The translations under genes and the position numbers were made by a program. The notes under the pieces were generated by a model. That model made no database searches. It was not told where the DNA came from and saw nothing but the letters and a program-made list of their open reading frames with translations. Below are positions 41,286 through 49,977 of a stretch of DNA of 64,000 nucleotides, in pieces (positions within the stretch are counted from its first letter, which is position 1; each line of letters opens with the position of its first letter). The stretch comes from JADGRA01 sp052143535 (GTDB lineage Bacteria > Myxococcota > Myxococcia > Myxococcales > Myxococcaceae), in contig JBKQSS010000080.1 in assembly GCA_052143535.1 (NCBI GenBank), forward strand, positions 55,960 to 119,959, in the 5' to 3' direction.

Positions 41286-42905
41286 ATGAATATTGCACAA
41301 CCCTCCTCGTTGCCCTTGGTTGGTGAGCAGCGCGCGGCGACGCCGACGTGGCGGCTCTGGGCAGGTAACCGCTTGGTCCCGCTGGCGGTGGTGGCGGCGG
41401 TGCTCACCGCCGGGCTCGGCTCCGCCTCGGGCGGCACCCACCCGGACGAGCGGCTCTACCTCTCGCTGGCCAATGAGATGCAGGCGCAAGGCACCTGGAT
41501 GACCCCCACGCTGGAGGGGCAACCGGACTTCACCAAGCCCCCCCTCTTGTACTGGGCCTCCGCGGCCTGCTTGCGCGGCTTCGGTCCCCACCTCTGGGCC
41601 GCTCGGCTACCGGTGGCGGTGTGCGCGCTGCTGTTGGCCCTCTTGGCCGGGCGACTGGCCCGCCGCTTTGCCGGAGAGGCGGGCTGGACGAGGGCCGTAC
41701 TCCTGCTCGGCACCTCCATCGGCATCCTTCGCTATGGCCGTCTGGCGATGATGGACGTCCCCTTGGCGCTGGCCCTGGCGTTTGGGGTGGAGGCGGCCTG
41801 GGTGGCGGCCGAGGAGCGACGCCCCCGACTGTTTCTCGCCGTCGGCCTGGCGGCTGGCCTGTCCGCCCTGCTCAAGGGTCCGGTCGGCCCGCTGTTGGTG
41901 TTCTCCATCGCCGCCGTGGTGGTGGCGCTTCGGGCGCCTGCGCTGTTGGGCAGCGCCTGGACGCTGGCCGCCGTCGCCCTTGCTCTGGCGGTCAGTGCCC
42001 CCTGGTTTTTGCTGATGGTGGGCCAGTACGGCTCGCAATTTCTCGAGCGCTTCATCGTGGTGGAGAACTTCGGGAAATTCTCCGTCCCCTGGATGCTGCG
42101 CGACGAGGCCTGGCTGTGGCTGGTGCTCGGCTTGCTAGCGCTGCCCTGGGTGGGCCTGGTGCAGTGGCGCCGCTGCCCCCCCGGCTTGCGCTTTTTGAGT
42201 GGCGTGTGGCTGGCCGCGGTGTTGCTCGTCTTCTCGCTCCCGGGGCTGAAGCAGTCCCACTATGTCGTCCCGTGCTTGGTGCCGCTGCTGCTCCTGGCGG
42301 CCGTCCCGGAGGTGCCGCGCCGGGGTGCGGCCCGCGCCAGCGCGGTGTTTTTCGCACTCCTGGCGGCGGTGCCGTTGCTGCTGTTGCGCGTTTCCTTTCC
42401 CTTTGGGGCTCGCCTCGGCCTCGGGGGAATGGCGGTGCTGTTGGTGGTGGCGTCGGTGGCGCTGTGGCGGCGTCGGGTGGACGCCGCGGCGGTGGGTTTT
42501 GCCGGAGCGGCAGTGCTGGCCCTGGCCTTGGTGCTTCCCGTCGTCAACCCGCCCCCGGTGCCGGAAGCGGCCTGGGCGGCCGCCGGAGAACGCCCAGTCG
42601 TCGTCTGGCGTCAGGACCCCGGGCTCTACGAGTTGCTGGTGCGAAGGGTGGTGCACCGGGTGAATGACGCGGCCGAGACGGACGCTGCGGTGGCCCAGGG
42701 CGCCGCCGCCGTGCTTCCGGTGCAGGACTTCGAGGCCTTGCCCAAGCCTCTGTCCGACGGGCTGGAGCCCGTCTCCCGCTGGAGGCGGCTGCGCCCGCGC
42801 ATCCTCCCGATGGATGTCTTGAGGGCCCTGGTCGCTGCCGACCCTAGGTCGCTCCAGGAAGAGGCGGTGCTGGTGGTACGGGCTCGCCCCGGCCGGCCTC
42901 AGTGA
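41286..42905 (+). CDS. ArnT/PMT-like membrane glycosyltransferase
   Basis: About 539 residues, polytopic with about 11 to 12 hydrophobic segments. The first periplasmic loop carries THPDERLYLSLANEM and QPDFTKPPLLYW, the acidic and substrate loop of GT39/GT83 transferases (ArnT-like). LLKGPVGPLLV and LPGLKQSHYVVPCLVPLLLL further support the family. It would move a sugar from a polyprenyl phosphate carrier onto lipid A or a protein; the sugar is unknown. ATG 41286 was chosen because the first membrane helix follows closely; ATG 41235 is in frame and possible. The ribosome site is poor for both. Confidence 0.84.
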   Translation: MNIAQPSSLPLVGEQRAATPTWRLWAGNRLVPLAVVAAVLTAGLGSASGGTHPDERLYLSLANEMQAQGTWMTPTLEGQPDFTKPPLLYWASAACLRGFGPHLWAARLPVAVCALLLALLAGRLARRFAGEAGWTRAVLLLGTSIGILRYGRLAMMDVPLALALAFGVEAAWVAAEERRPRLFLAVGLAAGLSALLKGPVGPLLVFSIAAVVVALRAPALLGSAWTLAAVALALAVSAPWFLLMVGQYGSQFLERFIVVENFGKFSVPWMLRDEAWLWLVLGLLALPWVGLVQWRRCPPGLRFLSGVWLAAVLLVFSLPGLKQSHYVVPCLVPLLLLAAVPEVPRRGAARASAVFFALLAAVPLLLLRVSFPFGARLGLGGMAVLLVVASVALWRRRVDAAAVGFAGAAVLALALVLPVVNPPPVPEAAWAAAGERPVVVWRQDPGLYELLVRRVVHRVNDAAETDAAVAQGAAAVLPVQDFEALPKPLSDGLEPVSRWRRLRPRILPMDVLRALVAADPRSLQEEAVLVVRARPGRPQ

Positions 42906-42924
42906 GGCGGTCCGTCCCCCTGGT

Positions 42925-42953
42925 TTGACGCGCCACCGGCCGCCTGCATAGTG
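42925..42953 (+). promoter_or_regulatory. Candidate sigma-70 promoter of metK
   Basis: TTGACG (42925-42930), 17 bases, then ATAGTG (42948-42953), about 30 bases before the metK ATG. The -35 is good and the -10 is weak. The short leader then has TCCGC...GCGGA around a T run. No SAM or SAH riboswitch was recognised in this 77-base gap. Confidence 0.4.
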
Positions 42954-42982
42954 TCCGCGCCTCATTTTTTGCGGAGCACACC

Positions 42983-44158
42983 ATGCCGAAGGACTACCTC
43001 TTCACCTCAGAGTCCGTCACCGAGGGCCACCCGGACAAAGTCGCAGACCAAATTAGTGACGGGGTGCTGGACGCCATTCTGGCCAAGGACCTCCACGGGC
43101 GAGTCGCAGTGGAGACGCTGGTGAAGACGGGCCTGTGCGTCGTCGCCGGGGAAGTCAGCACTTCGGCCTACGTCGAGATTCCCAAAATCGTCCGCAGCAC
43201 CATCGTCCGGATTGGCTACACGGACAGCACCATGGGCTTCGACGGGCACACCTGCGGGGTGATGGTGGCCATCGAAGGGCAGAGCCAGGACATCGCCCGA
43301 GGCGTGGACAACAACAAGGAGCAGGGAGCCGGCGACCAGGGAATGATGTTTGGCTACGCCTGCAACGAGACGGCCGAGCTCATGCCCGCGCCCATCCACT
43401 ATGCCCACGCGCTCACCCGTCGGCTGGCTGAGGTCCGCCGCAAGCTGCACCCCTGGCTGCGGCCCGACGGCAAGAGTCAGGTGACGGTGCAGTACGTGGA
43501 TGGCCGGCCGGTTCGCATCGACACGGTGGTTGTCTCCACCCAGCACTCGGAGGACGCGTCGAACAAGAAAATCCACGCCGCGGTGATGGAGGACGTCATC
43601 GCCAAGGCGCTCCCCAAGCGGCTTTTGGACAAGAAGACGCGCTACCACATCAACCCCACTGGCCGCTTCGTCATCGGCGGCCCGATGGGCGACTCCGGCG
43701 TCACCGGGCGAAAAATCATCGTCGACACCTATGGCGGGATGGGCCGCCACGGGGGCGGCGCCTTCAGCGGGAAGGACCCCTCCAAGGTGGACCGCAGCGC
43801 GGCCTACATGGGCCGTTACATCGCGAAAAACGTCGTGGCCGCCGGACTGGCGGACCGCTGCGAGGTGCAGGTGTCCTACGCCATCGGCGTGGCCGAGCCG
43901 GTGTCGGTGATGGTGGACACCTTCGGGACGGCACGAGCGGACGAGGCGCGCATCGCCCAGGCAGTGCGGCGGACGTTTGGGCTCAAGCCGCGGGAAATTA
44001 TTGAGCACCTGGACCTTCTGAGGCCCATCTACCAGCGCACCGCCGCCGGCGGGCACTTCGGACGCCTGGACAAGGACTTTACCTGGGAGCGCACTGACTA
44101 CCGCGACGCGCTCCGAGAAGCCGTCGGCGAGCGGCACCTGCGCGCGGTGGGCGCCTAA
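42983..44158 (+). CDS. metK: S-adenosylmethionine synthetase
   Basis: 391 residues. It makes S-adenosylmethionine from methionine and ATP. Conserved blocks are SVTEGHPDKVADQISDGVLD (N-terminal), GAGDQGMMFGYA (the P-loop-like hexapeptide region), GRFVIGGPMGDSGVTGRKII and VDTYGGMGRHGGGAFSGKDP. All are intact and the length is normal (E. coli 384). The ATG at 42983 fits the family start. With ahcY 1.3 kb downstream it covers synthesis of SAM and removal of its methylation product. Confidence 0.97.
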   Translation: MPKDYLFTSESVTEGHPDKVADQISDGVLDAILAKDLHGRVAVETLVKTGLCVVAGEVSTSAYVEIPKIVRSTIVRIGYTDSTMGFDGHTCGVMVAIEGQSQDIARGVDNNKEQGAGDQGMMFGYACNETAELMPAPIHYAHALTRRLAEVRRKLHPWLRPDGKSQVTVQYVDGRPVRIDTVVVSTQHSEDASNKKIHAAVMEDVIAKALPKRLLDKKTRYHINPTGRFVIGGPMGDSGVTGRKIIVDTYGGMGRHGGGAFSGKDPSKVDRSAAYMGRYIAKNVVAAGLADRCEVQVSYAIGVAEPVSVMVDTFGTARADEARIAQAVRRTFGLKPREIIEHLDLLRPIYQRTAAGGHFGRLDKDFTWERTDYRDALREAVGERHLRAVGA

Positions 44159-44214
44159 CGCCCGCGCCCGAGGGGGGGGCCGGGGGGCGCTCCGCCTCTT
44201 GCTTTGGCTGGCCC

Positions 44215-44466
44215 ATGTCCGCGCCCGCGCCTTCCATCCGCCGCCCGCTCCTGGCCGTCAGTGGTCTCCTCGGCGTGGCGCTGGCCCTGGCCTGCTCGCC
44301 GGGGCCGCCAGTGCTGTGTGCCGTCGGCCTGCCGGATGGCGGGTGCAGCTACCACGTGGAGGTGCACTGCGGAGACTTGGCGGTGTGCAGCCAGGGAAGC
44401 CAGGTGCTGGACGCGGGAAGCTGCGTGCGTGACACCGCGGCGGACATCATCATGGGCTGCACCTAA
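44215..44466 (+). CDS. Small Cys-containing lipoprotein
   Basis: 83 residues. The signal region RRPLLAVSGLLGVALALACS ends in a good lipobox (LALAC), so a lipid-anchored envelope protein is likely. The mature part has six more cysteines (VLCAVG, GGCSYH, VHCGDL, AVCSQG, GSCVRD, MGCT), enough for three disulfides. No ribosome site is obvious, and I do not recognise the family. It lies between metK and the small convergent gene at 44519. Confidence 0.65.
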   Translation: MSAPAPSIRRPLLAVSGLLGVALALACSPGPPVLCAVGLPDGGCSYHVEVHCGDLAVCSQGSQVLDAGSCVRDTAADIIMGCT

Positions 44467-44472
44467 ACGCCG

Positions 44473-44497
44473 CCTTTTGCTGCGGAGGGACAAAAGG
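44473..44497. terminator. Hairpin between convergent small genes
   Basis: CCTTTTG (44473-44479) pairs with CAAAAGG (44491-44497) around an 11-base loop. It lies in the 52-base gap between the convergent lipoprotein (ends 44466) and the 50-residue membrane protein (ends 44519). No long T-run follows, so terminator function rests on position. Confidence 0.4.
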
Positions 44498-44518
44498 GGG
44501 GGCGCTGCCGTCCGCACG

Positions 44519-44671
44519 TTACAGCGGCCGGGCCCCGGCAAACCCCGCCGCCAAGGGGGCCACCACACCGGCCGAAATCTCCAGCGCGAGCAGCAGCCAC
44601 ACCAGGGTGTGGAAGAGGCCAAACAGCAACTCCGGGGACGCGAGGGCGCGGAAGAGTCGGGGAAGGTGCAT
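44519..44671 (-). CDS. 50-residue single-span membrane protein
   Basis: A short gene on the minus strand from ATG 44671 to TAA 44519, encoding MHLPRLFRALASPELLFGLF and 30 more residues ending in GFAGARPL. One long hydrophobic segment (about 15-42) predicts a small membrane protein. The start is unusually well supported: TAGGAGGT lies 9 bases upstream, and a strong sigma-70-like promoter (44703-44732) reads in the same direction. It is divergent from a CGNR regulator, which suggests it is the regulated target. No family is recognised. Confidence 0.75.
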   Translation of the reverse strand: MHLPRLFRALASPELLFGLFHTLVWLLLALEISAGVVAPLAAGFAGARPL

Positions 44672-44702
44672 GGGGAAGTAACCTCCTAAATTGACTAAGA
44701 AG

Positions 44703-44732
44703 GTTATAACGGTGCCGTTTGTAACCTGTCAA
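44703..44732 (-). promoter_or_regulatory. Sigma-70-like promoter overlapping a symmetric operator
   Basis: On the minus strand TTGACA (44732-44727), 18 bases, TATAAC (44708-44703) is the best promoter match in the window and points at the 50-residue gene. Four GGTTA(C/T)-type half-sites surround it at 44678-44683, 44702-44707, 44721-44726 and 44745-44750, in alternating orientation, with centre spacings 24, 19 and 24 bases. They form a perfect dyad about 44714. The outer left site overlaps the ribosome site of the small gene. The likely binder is the divergent CGNR regulator; this is inference. Confidence 0.65.
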
Positions 44733-44762
44733 GTCGCTTTTGTCGGTTATGCTCACTGCGCC

Positions 44763-45389
44763 ATGGACGCTTCCCGTGCTGAGGGCTTCGAGCTGATTGG
44801 TGGCCACCCCCTCTTGGACTTCGTCAACACCGTCGGCGGCAAGCGGGTGGTGAAGCCTCGGGAGGAGCTCCGCCGTCTGGAGGACGTCCTCGTCTGGGGG
44901 CAGCTGGCCGGCGTCCTCAGCCAGTCCGAGGCCCAGGCGCTGCGCCAGCAGGCGGCGGCCCGTCCGGCCAAGGCGGAGGAGGCGCTGCGGCGGGCGGTGG
45001 ACTTCCGGGAGTCCCTGTACCGGCTGCTTTTGGCCCTCGTCGAGGCGCGGCCTGTCCCCCCGGGGGAGGTGGCGCGCCTGGAGGCCGAGGTGCAGCGGGC
45101 CCTCGCCGCGCGCCGCCTTCGCTGCACCGAGGAGGGCTGCGTTTGGAGTCCCCCGGACGTCTCACTCTTGGACAGCGTCATTCCGCGCCTCGCGCTGGCG
45201 GCGGCCGAGTTGCTGACCAGCGAGAGGTGGAGGCGCGTCCGGGTGTGCGAGGCGACGCGTGACGACGGCTGCGGGTGGCTCTTCCTCGACCAGACGCGCA
45301 ACCACAGCCGTCGCTGGTGCGACATGGCCCTCTGCGGAAACAAGCACAAAGCCCGACGGCACTATGCGCGGGTGCGCGCCGAGGGATGA
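44763..45389 (+). CDS. CGNR zinc-finger transcription regulator
   Basis: 208 residues. The N-terminal ligand/ABATE-type domain starts FELIGGHPLLDFVNT. The C-terminal CGNR finger is complete: DDGCGWLFLDQTRNHSRRWC, then ALCGNKHKARRHYARV, giving a four-cysteine metal site and basic DNA-contact residues. The family regulates transcription, often of neighbouring genes. It is divergent from the 50-residue membrane protein gene, with the shared operator 44678-44750 between them. ATG 44763 is the family start; no ribosome site is visible, so the message may be leaderless. Confidence 0.9.
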   Translation: MDASRAEGFELIGGHPLLDFVNTVGGKRVVKPREELRRLEDVLVWGQLAGVLSQSEAQALRQQAAARPAKAEEALRRAVDFRESLYRLLLALVEARPVPPGEVARLEAEVQRALAARRLRCTEEGCVWSPPDVSLLDSVIPRLALAAAELLTSERWRRVRVCEATRDDGCGWLFLDQTRNHSRRWCDMALCGNKHKARRHYARVRAEG

Positions 45390-45505
45390 GGACACCAAGG
45401 CCCCGGGGTGGGCCTTCCCACGGCCGGCTTGCCCCGACGGGGCGCCCCACGGTACAGGGGACCGCGCCACACCTCCCAACCACGCACCGAAGGACTGTTC
45501 CCGCC

Positions 45506-46822
45506 ATGGCCGTGCCAGCCCGCAGGGTTGTTCAACTCAAGAAGAAGGCTCCCCGGGGGGCCAACGTTGAGTGCGACGTGAAGGACTTGTCACTCGCCGA
45601 GAAGGGCAATTTGCGGGTGGAGTGGGCCGGGCGAAGCATGCCGGTGCTGCACCAAATTCGAGACCGCTTCGCCAAGACGCGCCCCTTCAAGGGCTTGCGG
45701 ATTGTCGCCTGCCTGCACGTCACCACCGAGACGGCCAACCTGGCCATTGCCCTCAAGGCGGGCGGCGCCGAAGTCACCCTCTGCGCCTCCAACCCGCTGT
45801 CCACCCAAGACGACGCCGCGGCGTCGCTGGTGGTGGACCATGGCATTCGCGTCTTCGCTATTAAAGGCGAGGACAACCAGACCTACTACCGCCACATCAC
45901 CAGCGCGCTGCAAAGCCGTCCCCACCTCACCATGGATGACGGCGCCGATGTGGTGGGCGTCTTGCACTCCGAGCGCCGGGACCTCCTCGGCAACATTCTC
46001 GGTGGCACCGAGGAGACCACCACCGGCGTCATCCGCCTGCGGGCGATGGCCAAGGAGGGCGTGCTGCAGTACCCCATCGTCGCAGTCAACGACGCGCTCA
46101 CCAAGCACCTCTTCGACAACCGCTACGGCACCGGGCAGTCCACCATCGACGGGATGGTGCGTGCCACCAACCGGCTTCTCGCCGGCAGCGTCTTCGTGGT
46201 GGCCGGTTACGGCTGGTGCGGACGCGGCCTCGCCCTGCGGGCCAAGGGGATGGGGGCCGACGTGGTGGTGACCGAAATCGAGCCGCTCAAGGCGCTCGAG
46301 GCGGTGATGGAAGGCTACCGGGTGATGCCGATGAAGGACGCGGCGAAAATCGGCGACTTCTTCTGCACCGTCACCGGCAACGTCAACGTCATCCGCCGGG
46401 AGCACTTCGAGGCGATGAAGGACGGCGCCATCGTCGCCAACAGCGGGCACTTCAACGTGGAGCTGGACCTCGAGTCGCTGGCCGCCATCGCCAAGGACAG
46501 AAGCATCGTCCGCGACTACGTCGAGCAATTCACCCTGAAGAATGGCCGCCGGATTGTCGTTCTGGGAGAAGGCCGGCTGGTCAACCTGGCCACCGCCGAG
46601 GGCCACCCCTCCAGCGTCATGGACATGTCCTTCGCCAACCAGGCGCTGTGCAGCGAGTGGATGGTGAAGCACCACGCCACCTTGGAGCACAAGGTGTACA
46701 GCGTGCCGGAGCGCATCGACCGGGAGATTGCCCGGCTGAAGCTCAAAGCGATGGGCGTCCGGGTAGACGTGCTCACCGAGGAGCAAGTCAAGTACCTCGA
46801 CAGCTGGAACGTCGGCACCTGA
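45506..46822 (+). CDS. ahcY: Adenosylhomocysteinase
   Basis: 438 residues. It splits S-adenosylhomocysteine to adenosine and homocysteine, keeping methylation reactions going. The NAD-binding motif VAGYGWCGRGLALRAKGMGA is intact, as are DDGADVVGVLHSE, GTEETTTGVIRL, AVNDALTKHLFDNRYGTGQS and the C-terminal VKYLDSWNVGT. It lacks the roughly 40-residue insert of many proteobacterial enzymes. The start ATG 45506 has AAGGA about 12 bases upstream; the frame is open further but lacks homology. No SAH riboswitch core was recognised in the 116-base leader. Confidence 0.96.
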   Translation: MAVPARRVVQLKKKAPRGANVECDVKDLSLAEKGNLRVEWAGRSMPVLHQIRDRFAKTRPFKGLRIVACLHVTTETANLAIALKAGGAEVTLCASNPLSTQDDAAASLVVDHGIRVFAIKGEDNQTYYRHITSALQSRPHLTMDDGADVVGVLHSERRDLLGNILGGTEETTTGVIRLRAMAKEGVLQYPIVAVNDALTKHLFDNRYGTGQSTIDGMVRATNRLLAGSVFVVAGYGWCGRGLALRAKGMGADVVVTEIEPLKALEAVMEGYRVMPMKDAAKIGDFFCTVTGNVNVIRREHFEAMKDGAIVANSGHFNVELDLESLAAIAKDRSIVRDYVEQFTLKNGRRIVVLGEGRLVNLATAEGHPSSVMDMSFANQALCSEWMVKHHATLEHKVYSVPERIDREIARLKLKAMGVRVDVLTEEQVKYLDSWNVGT

Positions 46823-46841
46823 GGCGGGGCGTTCTCGCCTC
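46821..46841. terminator. Hairpin between convergent ahcY and mltF-like gene
   Basis: GAGGCG (46821-46826) and CGCCTC (46836-46841) form a 6-bp stem, overlapping the ahcY stop and followed by a G run. The convergent gene ends at 46855. Terminator function is by position only. Confidence 0.35.
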
Positions 46842-46854
46842 GGGGGGGGCCGCT

Positions 46855-48909
46855 TTACGGCACCAGCGCCAGGTACTGCTCGTAGCGCGTCTGAATTTGC
46901 GAAACGTACCTCACCGGCTCGCTGCCGCGCGCGTACCCGTAGCGGGCGCGGCGAAAGTACAACGGCTTCTGTAAGTCGAGCATCGCCTTCTCGACGTTGT
47001 TGAACCAGCGGTTGCTGTCCAGGCCGTGCTCGCCGGCCAGCCGCCGGGCGTCGGTGAGGTGGCCCAACCCGACGTTGTAGGCCGCCAGCGCGAAGCGCAC
47101 CCGCTGCTGCAAGGACAAGTCCGGCTCGAGCTGGCCCATCAACTCGGCCAGGTAGGCGATGCCGGCGTGGGTGCACTCCTCCGGGTCGGTGAGCCTGGTG
47201 AAGCCGAGGCTTCGGGCGGTGCGGGGGAGGATTTGAAGCAGCCCCACCGCGCCCTCTGGGCTCCTGGCGCGTGGGTTGAAGTGGCTCTCCTGGTAGGCCT
47301 GGGCTGCGGTGAGCCGCCAGTCGAAGCCGTACCTCGGTGCCAGCTTCTGGAAAATGGCGTCGTAGGGGGACACCGCGCCCTTCACCTCGCCGTGCGGCAC
47401 GGTGGCGTCGGGGGGCGACTCGAAAATATGCCGGTAGGCGAGGTTGAACTCGAGCCCGTGGTCGACCCGGGCGACGAAGGCATTCACCGCAGCGAGCAGC
47501 TTGGGGTTTCCCACCCGAAGGCCAAAGGCAATGTCTTGCTTGCCTTGCGGCTCCAGCGCCAGCGCCGCCACCACGTCATGGCGCCAGGTGAGCTCGGCCT
47601 GGAGGATGTGGCTGTCGGCCACCGTCAGGTCGGCCGTGCCGCTGGCCACCGCGTCGATGAGGTCCTCCGTCTCGACGTCCTCCGCCGCCGGGACGACGGT
47701 GAAGCCCAAGGTTGGCTGTAGCCGCGCCAGTGTCCGGGCGTAGCTCGAGCCGGGCCGCACCGAAATGCGGCGCCCCCGGAGCTCGGCCAGGCTCGTCAGC
47801 CGGGGCTCGCTCAGCCGCTGTACCACCATCTCCTGCACCTGGAGGTAGGGGCGGCTGAAGTCCACCAGCCGCGCCCGCTCCGGGCTCACCGTGTAGGAGG
47901 CGGCGATGAGGTCGCCGCGGCCCTCCAACAGCCACGGCACCAGCTGGTCGTGCGCCGGAGGGACGACCATCGCCAGCCGCACCTTGAGCTGCTTGGCCAG
48001 CATCGCCGCGAGCTCATAGTCAAAGCCCCGCGGCAGGCCGCGCTCGAGGAAATAGCTGACTCCGTTGTTGCGGGTGAGGACGCGGAGCTCGCCGCGCTTG
48101 AGGATGTCGTCCAGGTCCCCGGTGAAGCGGCGCAGGGCATAGGAGACCAGCTGCTTCTCCAAGAGGAAGCTGTCCAGGGCGGCCAAAAGGGCGTGCGCCG
48201 AGAGCCGCACCGCCCATGCCGTGGGCTGGAGCTCGGCCAGTTGAAAGAGGTGCTGGAGCCCGGTGTTGTACCCCTCGAAGCGCTCCAGCTCGGCCGAGGT
48301 GGCCACCGCCAGTGAGCGCTCGCCCCGGCTCACCTCGTAGAGGAGCTGCTCGGCATCCTTCCCCCCGGCCACCACGTCGATGGCCAGCCCCGGGACGGAT
48401 GGCTGCAGGGCCTCCAGCGCCTCTTGCGCGGCCGAGCCCGCCACCACCGAGACTTGCCGTCCGGCCAGCTCCGAGGCGCGTAGGGGAAGGCCACCGACGC
48501 CCTTCTTTCCCACCAGCACCTCGCTCACCACCCGCAACGGCTGGGTGAAGGCAACGCGCGCCCGGTCGGCGCGGGTCACCGTCAACCCCACGGCCACCAC
48601 GTCCCCTTTGCCAGCGAGCAGCGCCGGGATGAGCGCGTCGCGTCGAAGGCAGGCCACTTCCTCCACCTTCAAGCCCATGCGAGTGGCGAACTGCTGCACC
48701 AACTCCGCGTCGGAAACGCCGGAGTCGCCGCGCGGCAGCTCGCTGTTGGCCTCGGCCAACACCAGCACCCTCAGCGTCCCGCGCACTTGCGCCGCGGCCA
48801 AGTCCTCGTCCGCAGCGTGGCAAAAGCCGGCGGCGAAAAAGGCGAGGGCAAACGCGACCGACCGGGTCACCGCCGCCAAGACGCGCATCGGCCAGCGCCA
48901 GAAAGCCAT
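46855..48909 (-). CDS. MltF-like lytic transglycosylase with two substrate-binding domains
   Basis: 684 residues. A signal peptide (VLAAVTRSVAFALAFFAAGF) is followed by two solute-binding family 3 domains in tandem, about 40-275 (VRGTLRVLVLAEANSELPRG) and 285-510 (LKRGELRVLTRNNGVSYFLE). The last 165 residues are a lytic transglycosylase domain with catalytic E541 in AYQESHFNPRARSPEGAVG and the family AAYNVG. E. coli MltF has only one binding domain and about 520 residues. It would cut peptidoglycan glycan strands in the periplasm, perhaps controlled by ligand binding. The ATG at 48909 is chosen from the signal peptide; ATG 48888 is also possible. It is divergent from uppP across about 170 bases with nothing recognised. 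Confidence 0.9.
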   Translation of the reverse strand: MAFWRWPMRVLAAVTRSVAFALAFFAAGFCHAADEDLAAAQVRGTLRVLVLAEANSELPRGDSGVSDAELVQQFATRMGLKVEEVACLRRDALIPALLAGKGDVVAVGLTVTRADRARVAFTQPLRVVSEVLVGKKGVGGLPLRASELAGRQVSVVAGSAAQEALEALQPSVPGLAIDVVAGGKDAEQLLYEVSRGERSLAVATSAELERFEGYNTGLQHLFQLAELQPTAWAVRLSAHALLAALDSFLLEKQLVSYALRRFTGDLDDILKRGELRVLTRNNGVSYFLERGLPRGFDYELAAMLAKQLKVRLAMVVPPAHDQLVPWLLEGRGDLIAASYTVSPERARLVDFSRPYLQVQEMVVQRLSEPRLTSLAELRGRRISVRPGSSYARTLARLQPTLGFTVVPAAEDVETEDLIDAVASGTADLTVADSHILQAELTWRHDVVAALALEPQGKQDIAFGLRVGNPKLLAAVNAFVARVDHGLEFNLAYRHIFESPPDATVPHGEVKGAVSPYDAIFQKLAPRYGFDWRLTAAQAYQESHFNPRARSPEGAVGLLQILPRTARSLGFTRLTDPEECTHAGIAYLAELMGQLEPDLSLQQRVRFALAAYNVGLGHLTDARRLAGEHGLDSNRWFNNVEKAMLDLQKPLYFRRARYGYARGSEPVRYVSQIQTRYEQYLALVP

Positions 48910-49083
48910 CGGCGGGCCGCACCCTAGCACCGGGCCAGCCTTCTGCCGGTAGAACGCGCACCGCCCTCGTCCTTGCGTCGTCAAAGCCGTCCTCAACGCC
49001 CCGGCCCCCAACTGCCAACCCTTTTGGGTGTCCCCTTTCACCCTTGCCGCTGACGGCGCTTTGCGCAATGACCGGCCGCTTCC

Positions 49084-49971
49084 ATGGGACTCCTGCACGC
49101 CGTCGTCCTGGGCATCGTCCAGGGTGTCACCGAGTTTCTGCCCATCAGCTCCACCGCCCACTTGCGCATCGTCCCCGAGCTGCTCGGCTGGCCGGATGCG
49201 GGCGCGGCGTACACGGCGATGATTCAGCTCGGCACGGTGGCGGCGGTCATCGTCTACTTCCGGCGAGACTTGGTGAGGCTCACCGGTGCCTGGGTGCAGG
49301 GGCTTCTGCGCGGGGCGCCGTTCGCGACGCTCGACGCTCGGCTGGCGTGGTTCGTGCTGGTGGGCACCCTGCCGGTGGCCATCCTCGGGCTGCTCTTCAA
49401 GCACGACATCGAGACGTCGCTGCGTTCCCTCTACGTCATCGCTCTGGCCATGGTGGGCCTGGCCCTGGTGCTGCTGCTGGCTGAGCGCATCGCCCAGCAC
49501 CAGCGGACACTGAGCGAAATGGGCTGGCGCGACGCCATCGTCATCGGCCTGTGCCAGGCGGTGGCCCTCATCCCCGGCGCGAGCCGCTCCGGCACCACCC
49601 TCACCGGTGGGCTGGGGCTCGGCTTCCGCCGCGAGGACGCAGCGCGCTACTCTTTCCTGTTGTCGATTCCCGCCACTGCCGCCGCGGGGCTCTTCGAGAT
49701 GCGGCACCTGGTGCGCAGCGGTGAGCCCTTCACCGGCCCGGAGGTGGTGGTCGGCACGGTGGTGGCCTTCCTCACCGGCATCTTGGCCATCGCCTGGCTG
49801 CTGCGCTTTCTGCGCACGCGCTCGACCATGGTTTTCATCGTCTACCGCCTCCTGCTCGGTGGACTCCTCTTGTTTTTGCTCGCCACCGGGCGGCTCAGTC
49901 CCCAGCCGGACGAGGCCCGGGCGGCCCATGCCCAGCGGGCACCGCAGCCCTCTGGCCAGGCCAGCGAGTAA
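49084..49971 (+). CDS. uppP: Undecaprenyl-diphosphatase
   Basis: 295 residues, polytopic. It recycles the lipid carrier undecaprenyl diphosphate, needed for peptidoglycan and other polymers. Signature 1 is LGIVQGVTEFLPISSTAHL and signature 2 is PGASRSGTTLTGGLGLG, both intact. The start ATG 49084 matches the family. The C-terminal tail is hydrophilic and Ala/Pro/Gln-rich. The Nudix gene starts 6 bases later, so the two are likely co-transcribed. Confidence 0.95.
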   Translation: MGLLHAVVLGIVQGVTEFLPISSTAHLRIVPELLGWPDAGAAYTAMIQLGTVAAVIVYFRRDLVRLTGAWVQGLLRGAPFATLDARLAWFVLVGTLPVAILGLLFKHDIETSLRSLYVIALAMVGLALVLLLAERIAQHQRTLSEMGWRDAIVIGLCQAVALIPGASRSGTTLTGGLGLGFRREDAARYSFLLSIPATAAAGLFEMRHLVRSGEPFTGPEVVVGTVVAFLTGILAIAWLLRFLRTRSTMVFIVYRLLLGGLLLFLLATGRLSPQPDEARAAHAQRAPQPSGQASE

Positions 49972-49977
49972 CGGGCG

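Noticed and set aside
42906..42982. Possible SAM or SAH riboswitch before metK
   Set aside because: The gap is only 77 bases and lacks the conserved cores of these riboswitches.
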